Positions 1 to 11,192 of a DNA stretch of 64,000 bases are shown one piece after another; positions within the stretch are counted from its first letter, which is position 1, and each line of letters begins with the position of its first letter. Position numbers and translations under genes: made by a program. The notes below the pieces were generated by a model. That model was not told where the DNA came from. It did no database searches and saw nothing but the letters and a program-made list of their open reading frames with translations. The DNA lies in NCBI RefSeq assembly GCF_905475345.1, contig NC_066595.1, positions 4,358,501-4,422,500 of the forward strand. Direction: 5' to 3'. The stretch comes from Vespula vulgaris (taxonomy: Eukaryota > Arthropoda > Insecta > Hymenoptera > Vespidae).

Positions 1-853
1 CCTCGAGGGCAACCAAAGCCCAAGATATGATTTATATATTTTTAATGAAATACAATTGGAATTATGAAACATCCTTGGATCTATGTACCCAACTATCTAC
101 GTTTCGACCTATCTAGAATTCCGTGATATCTTATTTTATTTTTGAATGAACGTTATATATTATTTTCTATCATTATTAATGGTCGATTAAATCGATAATC
201 ATTTGACGATCTTCGTAGCTTCCGTGATTACATCATTGATCACCGTTACGACTTCAAGGTCCTCCTTAATTAATAGCTATCGGCTATACCGATAACTAAA
301 CGTGAGTAACAGTTAACGAAAAAAAAAAAAAAAAAAAAATAGAAAGAGAAAGAGGAAAAAAATAGAAAAAGAAAGAAGATAAAGAATAAACGGACAAAAG
401 AATTTTAATTGATTCTTGATTTCTCAATAATATATAAATTTTTAGCGAACGATTATATTATTATATTTTATTCTTTATATTATACATACGATGAGAGCAC
501 GTATTTCATCGTTATGTTAAACATTATGATGTCCAAGGAAAAAGAAAAATGGCGACGGAGACTTTTGAAAGATCGTTTTGAGAAAGTAAGAAAGATAGAA
601 AGAGAAGGATAAGAGAAAATGAGATGAGAAGCGGGGAAGAGCGCTCCGGAACGATCATTTTTTCTCCCCCTTCCCCTTTCCCTTTTTGTTTTTTTAATCA
701 CGCGAGCGAAAGAGGAAAGGCGCTTAGCCGTACGTTTTCTACGCGTTTTGTATACGTCGCCTTTGTCGCGACGGCTCGCATTGTTCTTTCGCGATTCTAT
801 AGGATTCGCACGGTGTCGGGATCCTCCGCGAATTGTTTTCTTCGCGAATTTCA

Positions 854-878
854 AGAGAGAGAGAGAGAGAGAGAGAGA

Positions 879-917
<39 letters not shown>
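854..917. repeat. (GA)n microsatellite
   Basis: Near-uninterrupted GA dinucleotides, about 64 bp. Confidence 0.9.
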
Positions 918-920
<3 letters not shown>

Positions 921-1041
921 ATAAAAAAGAGGTAGAGTCTTATGACTGATCTAAACGCGATCGAGCTACGTATCTCGTGATTAAAAAAATTGTTAATTAC
1001 CTCGTTAACGAGTTATCTACAATGTTACTCATAAATCATCA

Positions 1042-1059
1042 ACACACACACACACACAC
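1042..1059. repeat. (CA)n microsatellite
   Basis: About nine CA units. Confidence 0.9.
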
Positions 1060-1423
1060 GTGCATAGACACATATATATGATAAAAATAAAATAAAATAT
1101 CGATAATCCCGACACAATAAAATGAAGTAATCATATCTAATCTATTAGTAATATCTATGTACTTATTCGTATCTATACAATAAAGATTTTAATTAAATCA
1201 CATAGAACAATATATAGATATGTAAGTACCTAGAAAAAAAAAACGTTCATTCGATAAGATAAGAATTCTTTCTACATTTAATAAAGAGTTAGATACGAAA
1301 AAGCGACGATGATGACGACGAACGACGATGGTGACGATGACGATGATAGCCACCTAACAACGCAAAGATTTCTCTGCGGAATAAACGCGGTAACGCGTCT
1401 AAACGAACGAATGCAAACGAGAA

Positions 1424-1425
<2 letters not shown>

Positions 1426-1462
<37 letters not shown>
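1426..1462. repeat. (GA)n microsatellite
   Basis: Pure GA dinucleotides. Confidence 0.9.
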
Positions 1463-1463
<1 letters not shown>

Positions 1464-1726
1464 GAGGGACCGAGTTTAATACGCGGAAAATGTACGTGGT
1501 CCCTAAGGACACGTCAGGACACGCGAAAGGCTAAATAGGATCGTCGTGGACGCGAAAAGGAGAAACATCCATCCTCCTTTTCCTTCTCCTCTCATCCCTC
1601 TCCCTCTTCCCCTGTTCTTCAACAGCTTTCCTCCCTTATTCTCCGTTGAGTATCCAACGACACAAACCGGCACGCGATTCGTTTCTCTTCGATGTGAACG
1701 ACGAAAGAACCGAAACTCCGACTTAA

Positions 1727-1809
1727 GAGCGAGCGAGTGAGCAAGCGAGCGAGCAAGCGAGTGAGCAAGCGAATGAGTGAGTGAGTGACTGACTGAATGA
1801 GTGAGTGAG

Positions 1810-1852
<43 letters not shown>
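1727..1852. repeat. Degenerate GAGC/GAGT/GAAT tetramer array grading into (GA)n
   Basis: An imperfect four-base periodicity runs to about 1816 and then becomes pure GA. Confidence 0.85.
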
Positions 1853-1853
<1 letters not shown>

Positions 1854-2107
1854 TTCAGCAAGCGACAGAAATACTTCATTACGATGAAAGCTTCTGCACG
1901 TAACTCTCCTCGAGTCTCTTCTTCTTGCCTCCCTTCTACAAGCAGAGCTTTTCTATCTCCTTCCAGGCGACACGCTCTTCTCCACCAACCCCCTCGCATG
2001 TTTTTTACGCACGGTGCACCTTCTCTACGCGCCGTTGCTGCTCGTCCTCTTCTTACCCCGCTCTCTCCTTCATCCACCACACCGTACCACACTACCCTAT
2101 CAACTCC

Positions 2108-2216
2108 CCCCTCCCTCCCTCCCTCCCTCCCTCCGATCCTCTCTCTCTCTCTCTCTCTTTCTCCCTCTCTCCCTCTCCCTTTCTCTATTCCTTTCTCGCA
2201 CTCTCTCGCTCTTTGT
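2108..2216. repeat. (CCCT)n then (CT)n
   Basis: CCCT units to 2134, then a CT-rich tract with interspersed CCCT. Confidence 0.88.
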
Positions 2217-3322
2217 AAAGTTACTTGCTCGTGCGCGCGCGTGCATACGCTTAGCTTAGAGACGACAATGCATTGGGGGTATTTTAGACGATGGCCGACA
2301 AAAATGAAGAGAGGGAAAAGAAAGAAAGAAAGAAAGAAAAAAAAGAAAGGCAGAAAGGGTAAGAGAGAGAGAGAGAGGATAGGGAGGAAGAGGGAGTATT
2401 CTCAAATAGACGAGAAGAATGGGAATTACGTCGATCGATGCAAAGACGTATGAGAGAGTCTCTAAAGAATCTTGGATAGTGTTGGCCTGTAAAGAAGAAC
2501 TTTACTCGCTCGCGTATTCCCTTTTTTTTTCTTTTTTAATTTTCTCTCTCTCTCTCTCTCTTTTCTTTCTCCTTTCTCTTTCTCTTTTTTCAATCGGATC
2601 TCGCGAATATCAACGAGAATCTTATATCGCATTGATACCTAAGTAAGCCTCCTTTAAAATCTACTTATATATGAATTTATTGCATATATCTCTAAATCAC
2701 CAATTACAATGGTATCACATTGTTAATCGAAACTTGTTTAATATATGCAAACAATTTTTATATCGTATTGATTAATAAATATAAAAGTTTACAGTTATAA
2801 GATTAACATAAAAGTTTACGGTTATAAGATTAAAGAATTTATTACTATATATGTATACGTATATGTTATATATATATATTATGTATCTATCTATTTCAAA
2901 CGAACTTCATCTAATGCAATACCTATCACTGTAATCATGATAAAGCCTTTTCCCAAACTTGCAAAGTATACGTATATTACACACCGACTACATCAAAGTC
3001 CAATAAGGAGATTAGCTTCGACCATTTCGTTTCCCAATGGACCATTTCGTTACGAATTTATGTTCCTTTTCTCGTCACTTTTCCATCTGTGTTTCTCTTC
3101 ATTTTCCCTATTGGCTTTTACCTCGTTCGTTCGTTCTCCATGAAAATGGAGAAATACTTTGAATCCTTCAAAGACTTGTATCGTCATCTTCTAATCGACG
3201 CAATAAAATCGTGCCTAAGACGTTACGCGAGTGAAGAACATAAATGCTTAGTAAGAGATAATTCTTCTTTCGACCTTCTCTACAAATCTGTGGTTTGTAT
3301 CCACTTTACGTTCGTGACTGGT

Positions 3323-3328
<6 letters not shown>

Positions 3329-3378
<50 letters not shown>

Positions 3379-3421
3379 TACATAGATACATATATATTTG
3401 TATGTATGTATATATATATAC
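3329..3421. repeat. (TA)n and TACA/TATG tract
   Basis: Forty bases of pure TA followed by mixed TA/CA/TG steps; self-complementary. Confidence 0.88.
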
Positions 3422-3986
3422 GTAACATCTTAATAGCAAATCCAATGCCCGTCTGATCGTTTGCTAAAATTAATTATACTTCAGCCAAGAATAGAAGACA
3501 TTGACGCGTTTAATTAAATACTACAATCAAAGATATATCTCATCAAATGGAAATTACAAAAGCTTTTTTGTAAGAGTATTAAAATATATAAAATCTATTC
3601 TTTCTTTTTTTCACATCAAATTTTCTTCGCTAATAACGTACTACGAATATTATTTCTTTTTCTATTTTTCTAAAAAATCAAAACTTTTACGAAATTATTG
3701 AAAGGAGCGTTCGTGGAATTCCACGTACCTATCTACGTTCGAAAAATTCTACGTGTATCGAAGAAAGAAGAAAAAGAGACAGAAACAGAGAGAGAGAAAG
3801 AGAGAGAGAGAAGAGGTACAAGGGGTAGCACCAAATATGTCGAGAAAGAAATAGAAAAAGAAAAAAGAGACGAAAGGAAAGCTAGAGAAAGATGGAAAGA
3901 GAAAAATGAAATTTACGAATGTTCCGACAAGGGGAGTACAGAGTCGCGACAGCTAGCTATACATCGTCGTCTAACGAAAAACCACC

Positions 3987-3991
<5 letters not shown>

Positions 3992-4037
<46 letters not shown>
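3992..4037. repeat. (CT)n microsatellite
   Basis: Pure CT dinucleotides, about 45 bp. Confidence 0.9.
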
Positions 4038-4039
<2 letters not shown>

Positions 4040-4158
4040 ACTCAGCTTTTCCGTACATATCAACGTATAACTATACACGGTGTGCCAGGTATACGGCGGT
4101 AAAAGAGCGACGAAAAGAGTGTCGCGTCGACAAAGAGTGTGAGAGGGAGGCAACGAAG

Positions 4159-4387
4159 AAGGATAGAAAAAGAGAAAGAGAAAGAGAGATAGAGAGAGAG
4201 AGAGGGAGAGAAGGGGTAAAGATGGAGTAGGGAGAGAAAGAAGAGGAGGAAGAGGAGGAGGAAAGGCAGGAGGTTCGAGCGTGCGCGCATCATATTTAGC
4301 GAGGAGGAGGCACTTCCCTTATTCGTCGTCGTCGAGGGAGCGAAAAACGGGGGTTAGAGAGAGATAGAAAGAGAGAGAGAGAGAGAA
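4159..4387. repeat. GA- and GGA-rich purine block
   Basis: Purine-rich on the plus strand, with two GA tracts separated by GGA/GGAG repeats and a short unique stretch. Confidence 0.75.
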
Positions 4388-4570
4388 GTGGAGGAGGCGA
4401 GGAAGAAAATGACGGATAAAGAAGCGCTCGAGGGGTGCTGCGGGAAGATCCCTTTGTCGAATACTCGGTATTTAACGGAAATACCAGCCGGAATACCTTC
4501 GTTCTCGCCCATCTTTTACCCTCTCCTATGCCGTACAAGACTCACCCCTTCTTACTCGGGATCCTCCTTT

Positions 4571-4715
4571 TCCATCGTTTTACTTACTCTCTCCTTCTTT
4601 CTCTCTTTTTCTCTTCTTTCTCTCTCTATGTATCTATCTCTCTTTCTATCTTTCTATCCGTTTATCTATCTATCTGTCTGTCTATCTCATTCTCTTTCTT
4701 TCTCTCTATTTTCTA
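4571..4715. repeat. CT and TCTA/TCTG pyrimidine array
   Basis: CTTT/CTCT then tetranucleotide TCTA and TCTG units. Confidence 0.85.
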
Positions 4716-4813
4716 TTGAATTTTACTTAGATAGATATGCGATGTAAATGTGGTTAAATCGATTCCGTGCGACGTAAATTTGCATATAAAATTGTCCAAG
4801 ATTTTTGTATTTA

Positions 4814-4874
4814 GATACATATGTACATACATACATATATATGTATGTATGTATGTACGTATGTATGTGTATGT
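4814..4874. repeat. Palindromic TACA/TATG array
   Basis: CATACATA units are followed by TATGTATG units, so the block folds on itself as a long hairpin. Confidence 0.85.
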
Positions 4875-5057
4875 CGAAATTTTGGCGAACAAATTGTATT
4901 GCATTAATCGTGAACTTCGCGTTGCATGTTGAACGTGACAAATAAGTAGTAAGTAGACACTACTACCTACGTTGTTTTTCCTACTATTTTTTTTTGTCCT
5001 TCCTCCTTTTCTTTTCCCTTCTCTTTTCTTCTTCCTTTCTTTTCTTTTTGTCCCTTT

Positions 5058-5082
5058 TGTTGTTGTTGTTGTTGTTGTTGTT
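5058..5082. repeat. (TTG)n microsatellite
   Basis: About eight TTG units; a CAA array at 5399-5416 lies 320 bp away in the complementary orientation. Confidence 0.88.
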
Positions 5083-6388
5083 TTGCTTCTCGTCGTAACA
5101 AGCGTAGGAGGAAAAGAAAAATAAAAAAAGAGCAGAAAAAAAAGCGTTTTAACGTTGTAAAAGTTCGCGCTTTTTCAAAAGTACCTACCTAACTGGAAAT
5201 ACCTAACGTCGGCGCTCGAGGGCGCCGGAATTACGCGCGGAAACACAGAACGTCGACAGGGGAAAAAGAAAGGAAAGGAGGAAGAGAAAAAATGAGGGAG
5301 GGGAAGAAAAAACAACAAAACAAAAAATAAAACAAAAAAGAGAAAGACGAAAAAAACAATAACAACAACAAAAAATACAAAGAAAAAAAGAGAAGGAAAA
5401 ACAACAACAACAACAAAATAGAAAGAAAGCAACTATTTTCCCTCAGAAGAGTCGACTCGCGAGATATACACCTACCTACACCGAGATCCTTTTAATTATT
5501 TTTCCGTAGCACTCGCACCTTGCCCTACTTCCGCCTGGCATTTGTTCGAAAACGTGCGAGCGAGCGCGCGAGCGCCACACCCTCCCTAACTCTCCCGCCA
5601 GCTTGCTCTAACTATTAAAAGATTACAGTTACGTTTTTGTTAGTTCATCTCGCTTTCTTGTCTATCATCGCACATTAACAAAAAAAGAAAGAAAAAAAGA
5701 AAGAAAGATAAATAGAAAGCCATAGTAACTTTTTTCACCCTTAACGTGGTTAACGATTTCTTACACTACGATCTTCTTACGTATACATCCTTTCATAAGA
5801 ATAATTAATGAAATCTCTGTAAGATGCATCGATAAGATGATTCGTGGAATTAATTGTGATAGGAATAAAATACAGCAACGCAGCAAGGACGACCGATTAA
5901 AAATGAATTCGAACGAATAAAGGGAACGTTTCTTTCACAAAGATAGCAGAGTCTCCTGTCGATAAATGTTCGTTGAGTTGCCAAATTTGTAACGATCAAT
6001 TTTTCGATCTATCAAACGAATTATATGTTATAAATGTACTTCCGTTTTCATTGGTTATCGATAAAGTATTACACGGGTAAGTTCTTCTCACGAATGATAT
6101 TTTCCAATATTTCCGTCGAGATATGTATTAACTTAATGATATTAAATTTAATATCGTTATCACATATAGAGATTTATAAGAGATCGATTCAACGTATATG
6201 GATATGTATATATATTTGTACAATGTAAAGTATCTTAAGCGACACGATAATTTACAATTCTTCTTCACCAAATAGATATATTACGTATTTGCATTAATAC
6301 GTACATTACAAAAAAAAAAGAAAACGGAAGAACAAAAAAGTATATATGTTAATTTTCGTGTGATAAAAACAAAAAATTAAATTCTCAC

Positions 6389-6657
6389 CAAGCCTTTTGG
6401 AAATTTCACTATTGTGCATCTTCGGATTTTCCTGAGCTATCTTCCGTCGCTGAAGTCGGGACCAAACCATGAAAGCATTCATGGGTCGTTTTATGTGTTC
6501 GACCTGTGCCTTCTTGACGGCTGCAGGGCCAAGAGGGCTACCAAGGGCAACCCCCATGGGACCGACCCCTGTGGCACCCGGTGGAGATGTACCGGGCATA
6601 CCCTGCATACCTCGTAGGCTGTCCGTGAACGAGCCATCGCACATGTTGCCGCCGGCT
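6389..6657 (-). CDS. SoxB (Sox21-like) transcription factor, internal exon with N-terminal half of the HMG box (partial)
   Basis: This exon encodes a sequence-specific, DNA-bending nuclear transcription factor of the SOX group B. Counting from the ATG at 6644, residues 1-48 are a Gly/Pro/Met-rich leader. Residues 49-85 are the start of the HMG box, containing HIKRPMNAFMVWSR, LQRRKIAQENPKMHNSEISKRL. The RPMNAFMVW and PKMHNSEISKRLG blocks are hallmarks of SoxB proteins. SRLQRR rather than SRGQRR favours the Sox21a/Sox21b side over Dichaete or SoxNeuro, but the paralogue cannot be settled from half a domain. The exon is bounded by an acceptor (TTTAATTACAG, ending at 6658) and a donor (CTTG then GTGAG; GT at 6388-6387), so the intron splits the conserved Gly codon in phase 1. 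The frame stays open 13 nt upstream of the ATG to the acceptor, so translation may begin in an earlier exon. The open frame below 6389 is intron read-through. Later exons (AEWKLL onward) were not found in the window. Confidence 0.93.
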
Positions 6658-7645
6658 CTGTAATTAAACGCGAGACACTAATTAGTAAGGGCGATGAAAC
6701 GGGTTACGACGTCACGGCCATTACGATTACAAGTTGTCGATTACCGGATAGCTTTCGAATATTATTTCTTCGAACCTTTGACATTATAATTTCTATTTCT
6801 TTCGTTTCTTTTTTCATGCTCGTAAAAATCTACGTTCAAATAAATATTACATACAGTTTTGTCTTCGAAATGACAGGGGGAATATTAATGGTAAATAAAT
6901 ATCTAAGTAGCTATCCATTTACATTTAAAATTTTATCTTTGATCTTACAGTAAATTCTCCAAGCACCCTGTAATATTTTTTATTACATTCCTGCTAATCC
7001 TTCCAATAATCGGATAAGAAAAAAAAGAAAAAAGAAAGAAAAGAAGAAAAAAGATTTCTAAAGAAACGAACAAAATAATACCTACATAGATTATCTTCAT
7101 AAATCAATGGCTAATTCCTTATTCGTTTCCTTTCTCGATTAGGGAACGACTAAATCTTATCCTTTCCTCGTATCAAAGCCATCAAACAATCTGAGTATAT
7201 TCAAGATTGCACGCGTTAGCGAGATCGCGAGTGGATGATGTCAAACTCCTTTTCGTCTCTCTCTTTCTCTCTCTTTGGACCCTAAATGTCACCCCTAAAG
7301 CGAAGGGTTTGCCGAGAAGAGAGTCGACTGTCGTTCCTTTTCTATCTTCTCAACCACATCATATTTATATCTATCTATCTCTCTCTCTCTCTCTCTCTGT
7401 CTCTTTTTTACTAACACAATTACCACGCGAATCTCTCCTTGAGTATTCATTAAAAAGAGAAGAAAAAGGTGTAGTGGTCGTAGGAGGGAGGAGGAGGAGG
7501 AGGAGGAAGAGGAGCCCAGGGCTGTAGTTACGATTTTGTAGGGTTAAAATCACCCTCGGTGAGAGCCACCCTCGAGTGTCATTCAACGAGGATTAATAGA
7601 TACGTCGGTTAACGTGGGCGCAGGAGGAGGGCGGCGGGCGGTTTT

Positions 7646-7678
7646 GGGGTAAGGTAGGGTGGGATGGGGTGAGGTGGG
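7646..7678 (+). other. Potential G-quadruplex
   Basis: G runs at 7646-7649, 7657-7659, 7661-7663 and 7666-7669 are separated by loops of 7, 1 and 2 bases, with a further GGG at 7676-7678. This fits the classic four-run rule. Confidence 0.5.
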
Positions 7679-7920
7679 ATCCGGGTGGGTTCGAGCTTTG
7701 GTAGGTACTCTCGTCGAAAGGGAGAATTCGATGACTAGAGAAAGAAAGAGAGAATAGGAGGGTTGCGTTTGGTTTGTCGCCGAGAAGATGCTGGAAGTAA
7801 TGGTTGTTGTCAAGAAGCGCTCTAGGGGGGCATTAGGAAGCGCTAATTGAATGTTTTGCCACGGCACAGCGGATATCTACCAAACGATTCGAATGATTTC
7901 GACTGGAGTGGCTCCATTCG

Positions 7921-7976
7921 AGGGAGAAAGAGAGATAGAGTGATAGAGGGAGAGAAAGAGAGAGAGAGAGAGAGAA
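7921..7976. repeat. (GA)n microsatellite
   Basis: GA-rich with a few interruptions. Confidence 0.85.
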
Positions 7977-8899
7977 ATCGTGATTCGATTCGCACATTTT
8001 TCACGGCCCGCCACGTGAAGCGATTCGTGCGATCCGATTATTTTTTTCTTTCTTTTACTTTCTCGTTTATTTACGCTCGTTTATTTACATAAGTAAGCAA
8101 GTTTGTAAGCATGTAACTAAGTAAGTACGGATTTGGTATCGTCCGCTCGATTTAACATCATTTGCTTGTTTAACTTTCACCAGATTTGAATATTTAATTT
8201 GTATGTATTCGCTTCATAGAACTTTCGCATTATCAAGCAAACGGCATTAAACGTCTAAATAGAATAAGCACGATGATTTGAAACAATAATCCGTACGTAA
8301 AGAACGATATTATATTTTTTATTCGTTCGAACGTTTTTACGATCAAATTATGCACGAACACACGGTCTTGACTCTTTTACCGTCGCTTCCATAGTAATTG
8401 TTTCGGACAAAATGAGCTGGTAAATATTCTACTCTTTAGAGATTATAAATATTCATTCCACTAGACGCGTTCTCCTTGTATTCTTTTCATGTTTCCTAAT
8501 TTTTTCTCTTCCTTTTTTTTTCTTTACTCTATTGTAAAATTATCTTTTTCTTTTCTTTTCGTTTCTCTCTTCTTTCTTTTTTTTTTTTTTAAACATAAAT
8601 GAACCATAGCAATCGATAGAAGAAGGATCATACGTGTTTATTTGAAACGTAGACAAAGTAATAATCGTAATAGTAATAATCGTAAATAATAACGCGTGTA
8701 ATAGATATTCGACAAATTGTATTCTTAGGTGAAAGATCAACGCTAAGTATCTATCGCGTTTACTGTTTTTATTTGCTACGCAATGTCAACTACACAACAT
8801 GTAAACAAACATTTCTTCTGTTATTGCGCTTCAAATGTACTTACTTACTTATTTTATATGTAATGAATCATATCGAGAAAAGAAAGACAAAAGGAAAGA

Positions 8900-8904
<5 letters not shown>

Positions 8905-8935
<31 letters not shown>
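8905..8935. repeat. (GA)n microsatellite
   Basis: Pure GA dinucleotides. Confidence 0.88.
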
Positions 8936-8938
<3 letters not shown>

Positions 8939-9083
8939 AAAGAAAACAACACGAGATGAAGAAGACGATCGGAAGGTCAAAAATACGAAGCAAAACACGT
9001 GTTACGACGATAAAATTGAACACGGAGATAAACATAGAGAATGATATATCTATATTTAACGAAATACATTGAATTAAACTCAC

Positions 9084-9178
9084 CTCATATAGTGGCCGGC
9101 GGCACGTTGATGTAAGTCCAGCTCAATTTTGTTGCCGTTGGTTGAGACTAACGTCTCAAACGTTTTATTATACAGAAG
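9084..9178 (-). CDS. Candidate upstream (first coding) exon B of the SoxB gene
   Basis: On the minus strand this segment ends in ATGAG followed by GTGAGT, a consensus-quality donor (GT at 9083-9082). The exon ends in phase 2. Joined to the SOX exon at 6657 it reads ATG AG-A GCC GGC GGC AAC ATG, that is M-R-A-G-G-N-M-C-D-G, in frame with the HMG box. The same frame is open upstream through residues reading ETLVSTNGNKIELDLHQRAAGHYM to a TAA at 9181-9179. The segment may therefore be coding beyond the last ATG, or that ATG may be the start. The 5' boundary is unknown and is drawn here at the in-frame stop. The implied intron is about 2.4 kb. What I see is donor, phase and frame; membership of the gene is inference. 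Confidence 0.4.
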
Positions 9179-9409
9179 TTAATGCAACAACAACAAACAA
9201 CAAATAATAACAAACGGAAGTCACTGCACTACCGATTTGATCATATTCACTCGGAGCAGATAATTTTCGGCTTGGTCCAATATGATATAGCACTTGTTTC
9301 ACGTTTCCGAGGGTAACAGGTAATCCACGATATACATACGTATCTAATATGACGTCGTTTTTTGTTGATTGTATCGCACAAGGTCGTATACGAAAAGAAG
9401 AAGAGGAGG

Positions 9410-9510
9410 AAGGCGAGCGAGCGAACGAACGAACGAACGAACGAACGAACGAACGAATGAACAGACGGACGGACGGACGGACGGACGGACGGACAAACGA
9501 ATGAACGAAC
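9410..9510. repeat. (GAAC)n and (GGAC)n array
   Basis: About nine GAAC units followed by about seven GGAC units and then degenerate GAAC. Confidence 0.9.
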
Positions 9511-9630
9511 GAGTCACGTTATCCGACGCATCCTTGAAATTCGTAGTTTTCTGCTCCGTCGATGATAACAGGAATTACGTTATGAAGAAGTAAAGGAAAT
9601 AAATGATTTAATCAGGAAACGTATGCGAAA

Positions 9631-9732
9631 AGGAGAGAGAGTGAGGAGAAGGAGGAGGAGAAAGAGAGAATGAGAGAGAGAGAGAGACAGAAAGAGAGAG
9701 AATGAGAGAGAGAGAGAAAGAGAGAGAGAGAA
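9631..9732. repeat. (GA)n tract
   Basis: Interrupted GA dinucleotides, about 100 bp. Confidence 0.88.
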
Positions 9733-10096
9733 ATAAAGAAATGTCCGAGAAGCACGAGGGAGAAGCACGTAGGAAGTACACGGCAGCGTCGATCCTTCCC
9801 CACGAACGATAGTTTTGGGAGTGTGCCGCGCACGAAAGGCTCGAGCTCGAGGGCTTCGGTTATCCCGAAGTCGTGCCGAGTTGCATTCGGCCGTGGATCT
9901 CCCCACCACAGTCGTTCGCCCGGCCACTAAGCTCACGGTAGCGCACGACTCGGATAAACGCAACTGCCAATCTCGCGAGTCGATGGGCGTGGCCGTTTCA
10001 CCGACGGCCATCCTACGTCGCACGTTGATTGGTTCTACCGGCATGCTCATCGATACGAGGCTGGTCGAGGCGGTGGGATACGTCGCGTGTCGAACT

Positions 10097-10099
10097 CTT

Positions 10100-10130
<31 letters not shown>

Positions 10131-10172
10131 CTCTTTCTGTTCTGTCTCTAACTCTGTCTTTATGTGTCTCTA

Positions 10173-10243
<71 letters not shown>
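10097..10243. repeat. (CT)n tract
   Basis: Interrupted at first, then about 72 bp of nearly pure CT. Confidence 0.92.
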
Positions 10244-10246
<3 letters not shown>

Positions 10247-10660
10247 GAAATGTCCCAACGATTCCTTTCTCCTCGTCTTCTCCTCCTGTATCCTTTTTTG
10301 TTCCAATATTAGTTGCGGCAAACTTATCTTCCAAACTAACCGGACTTAATTATCACAAACGGTAATCCTCGTGTTCTTATTTTCAGCATAAATATAACAA
10401 TAACGTTTCTTATTATAATAAATCTCATAATCGGATACTCGTGAGGTATGACATGACAAGACGAACGAAATATTAATGATAATTAATCTTATTTGTATAG
10501 TCGACGATGGAAGAAACAAATTCGATATAATTTCGTCAAATCGATTTCCTGTAATATGGAGTTCAATCTCTATAGATGGAAAACAATAGGATGAAAATTA
10601 TAAATAGAATAGGAGAAACAAGATGTCAGGTAAGTAGAGTAGAGTAGAGTAGAATAGTAC

Positions 10661-10776
10661 CTGGCACGCAGCATGTTCAACTCCAGCTTGGTTCCAGCCC
10701 ACGGAACGATGGAGAGGGGAGAAGAGTGAGAATGGAGGGGGAAAGGGGCGCTCGTGATGGTGGCCGATGGTATCAC
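10661..10776 (-). CDS. Candidate alternative upstream exon A of the SoxB gene
   Basis: On the minus strand the sequence ends ATG CTG CGT GCC AG followed by GTACTATT (donor GT at 10660-10659), again in phase 2. Splicing to 6657 gives M-L-R-A-R-A-G-G-N-M-C-D, in frame with the HMG exon. A pyrimidine-rich stretch (about 10702-10755, minus sense) precedes an AAG/CTGGAG acceptor-like site at 10689-10686, so the true exon could be as short as 26 nt (10661-10686). The local peptide (GTKLELNMLRA) resembles that of the candidate at 9084 (GNKIELDLHQRA). The two cannot be spliced to each other in frame with the AG sites I can see, which suggests mutually exclusive exons. The left and right limits are uncertain, and chance is possible. 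Confidence 0.25.
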
Positions 10777-10839
10777 CCAACTTGAATTCGAGAGAACGCT
10801 CCTAAGAATGGAAGTAAGAAAGTGACTTCTTTTCTTCTC

Positions 10840-10980
10840 TTCCTCTCTCCTCCTTCTTCAGGACGTCTATCCTCCTCCTTCTCTTCCTTTTCCACCTCCA
10901 CCTCCTCCTCCTCCTCCTCCTTCTCTTCTTCCTTCTCCTCTTTCTCCTCCTTCTCCTCCTCCTCCTCCTCCTCCTCTCGT
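10840..10980. repeat. (CTC)n/(CTT)n pyrimidine block
   Basis: Imperfect trinucleotide array; reads as polyserine or polyarginine and is not evidence of coding. Confidence 0.85.
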
Positions 10981-11138
10981 ACTTTCTTCTATGCGCGAAC
11001 CTTTGAAACGGCTCGCTACGCGTGCAAAATGGTTGCTCTCGCATCGTTTTGCGCTTTTCTATGGTCGAACGATGAGGTTAAAGTGGAGAAAAGAATTTTT
11101 CGCGAAAATATATACCTATAACTATATACCTATAACTA

Positions 11139-11142
<4 letters not shown>

Positions 11143-11191
<49 letters not shown>
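11143..11191. repeat. (TA)n microsatellite
   Basis: About 24 TA units. Confidence 0.92.

Positions 11192-11192
<1 letters not shown>

Larger units (their letters stand above)
1..6388. other. Presumed intron of the SoxB gene (no gene seen)
   Basis: This stretch lies downstream of the SOX donor in the direction of transcription. It is AT-rich with many GA, CT, TA and A-rich tracts. I looked for the continuation of the HMG box (codons for AEWKLL and KYRPRRK on the minus strand) and did not find it. Open frames here are low-complexity translations. One exact ACAATGG SOX core lies at 2706-2712, and a 10-bp palindrome CAATGCATTG at 2266-2275. Confidence 0.6.
6658..9083. other. Presumed intron 1 of the SoxB gene
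   Basis: If the exon at 9084 is real, this 2.4-kb stretch is its intron, ending at the TTTAATTACAG acceptor. It contains a G-rich block near 7620-7680, GA/CT tracts and an AT-rich region from 8100 to 8800. No coding sequence is recognised. Confidence 0.45.
9179..10660. other. 5' region or intron between candidate SoxB exons
   Basis: This stretch contains the GAAC/GGAC tetranucleotide array, a GA tract, a CpG-rich non-repetitive block (about 9770-10090) and a long CT tract. The CpG-rich block is open on both strands but resembles no known protein. It could be promoter-proximal sequence for the minus-strand gene, but no core promoter could be fixed. Confidence 0.4.

Noticed and set aside
6306..6388. 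Continuation of the SOX open frame past SKRLG
   Set aside because: The residues stop matching the HMG box exactly at a GTGAG donor and become Phe/Leu-rich; this is intron read-through.
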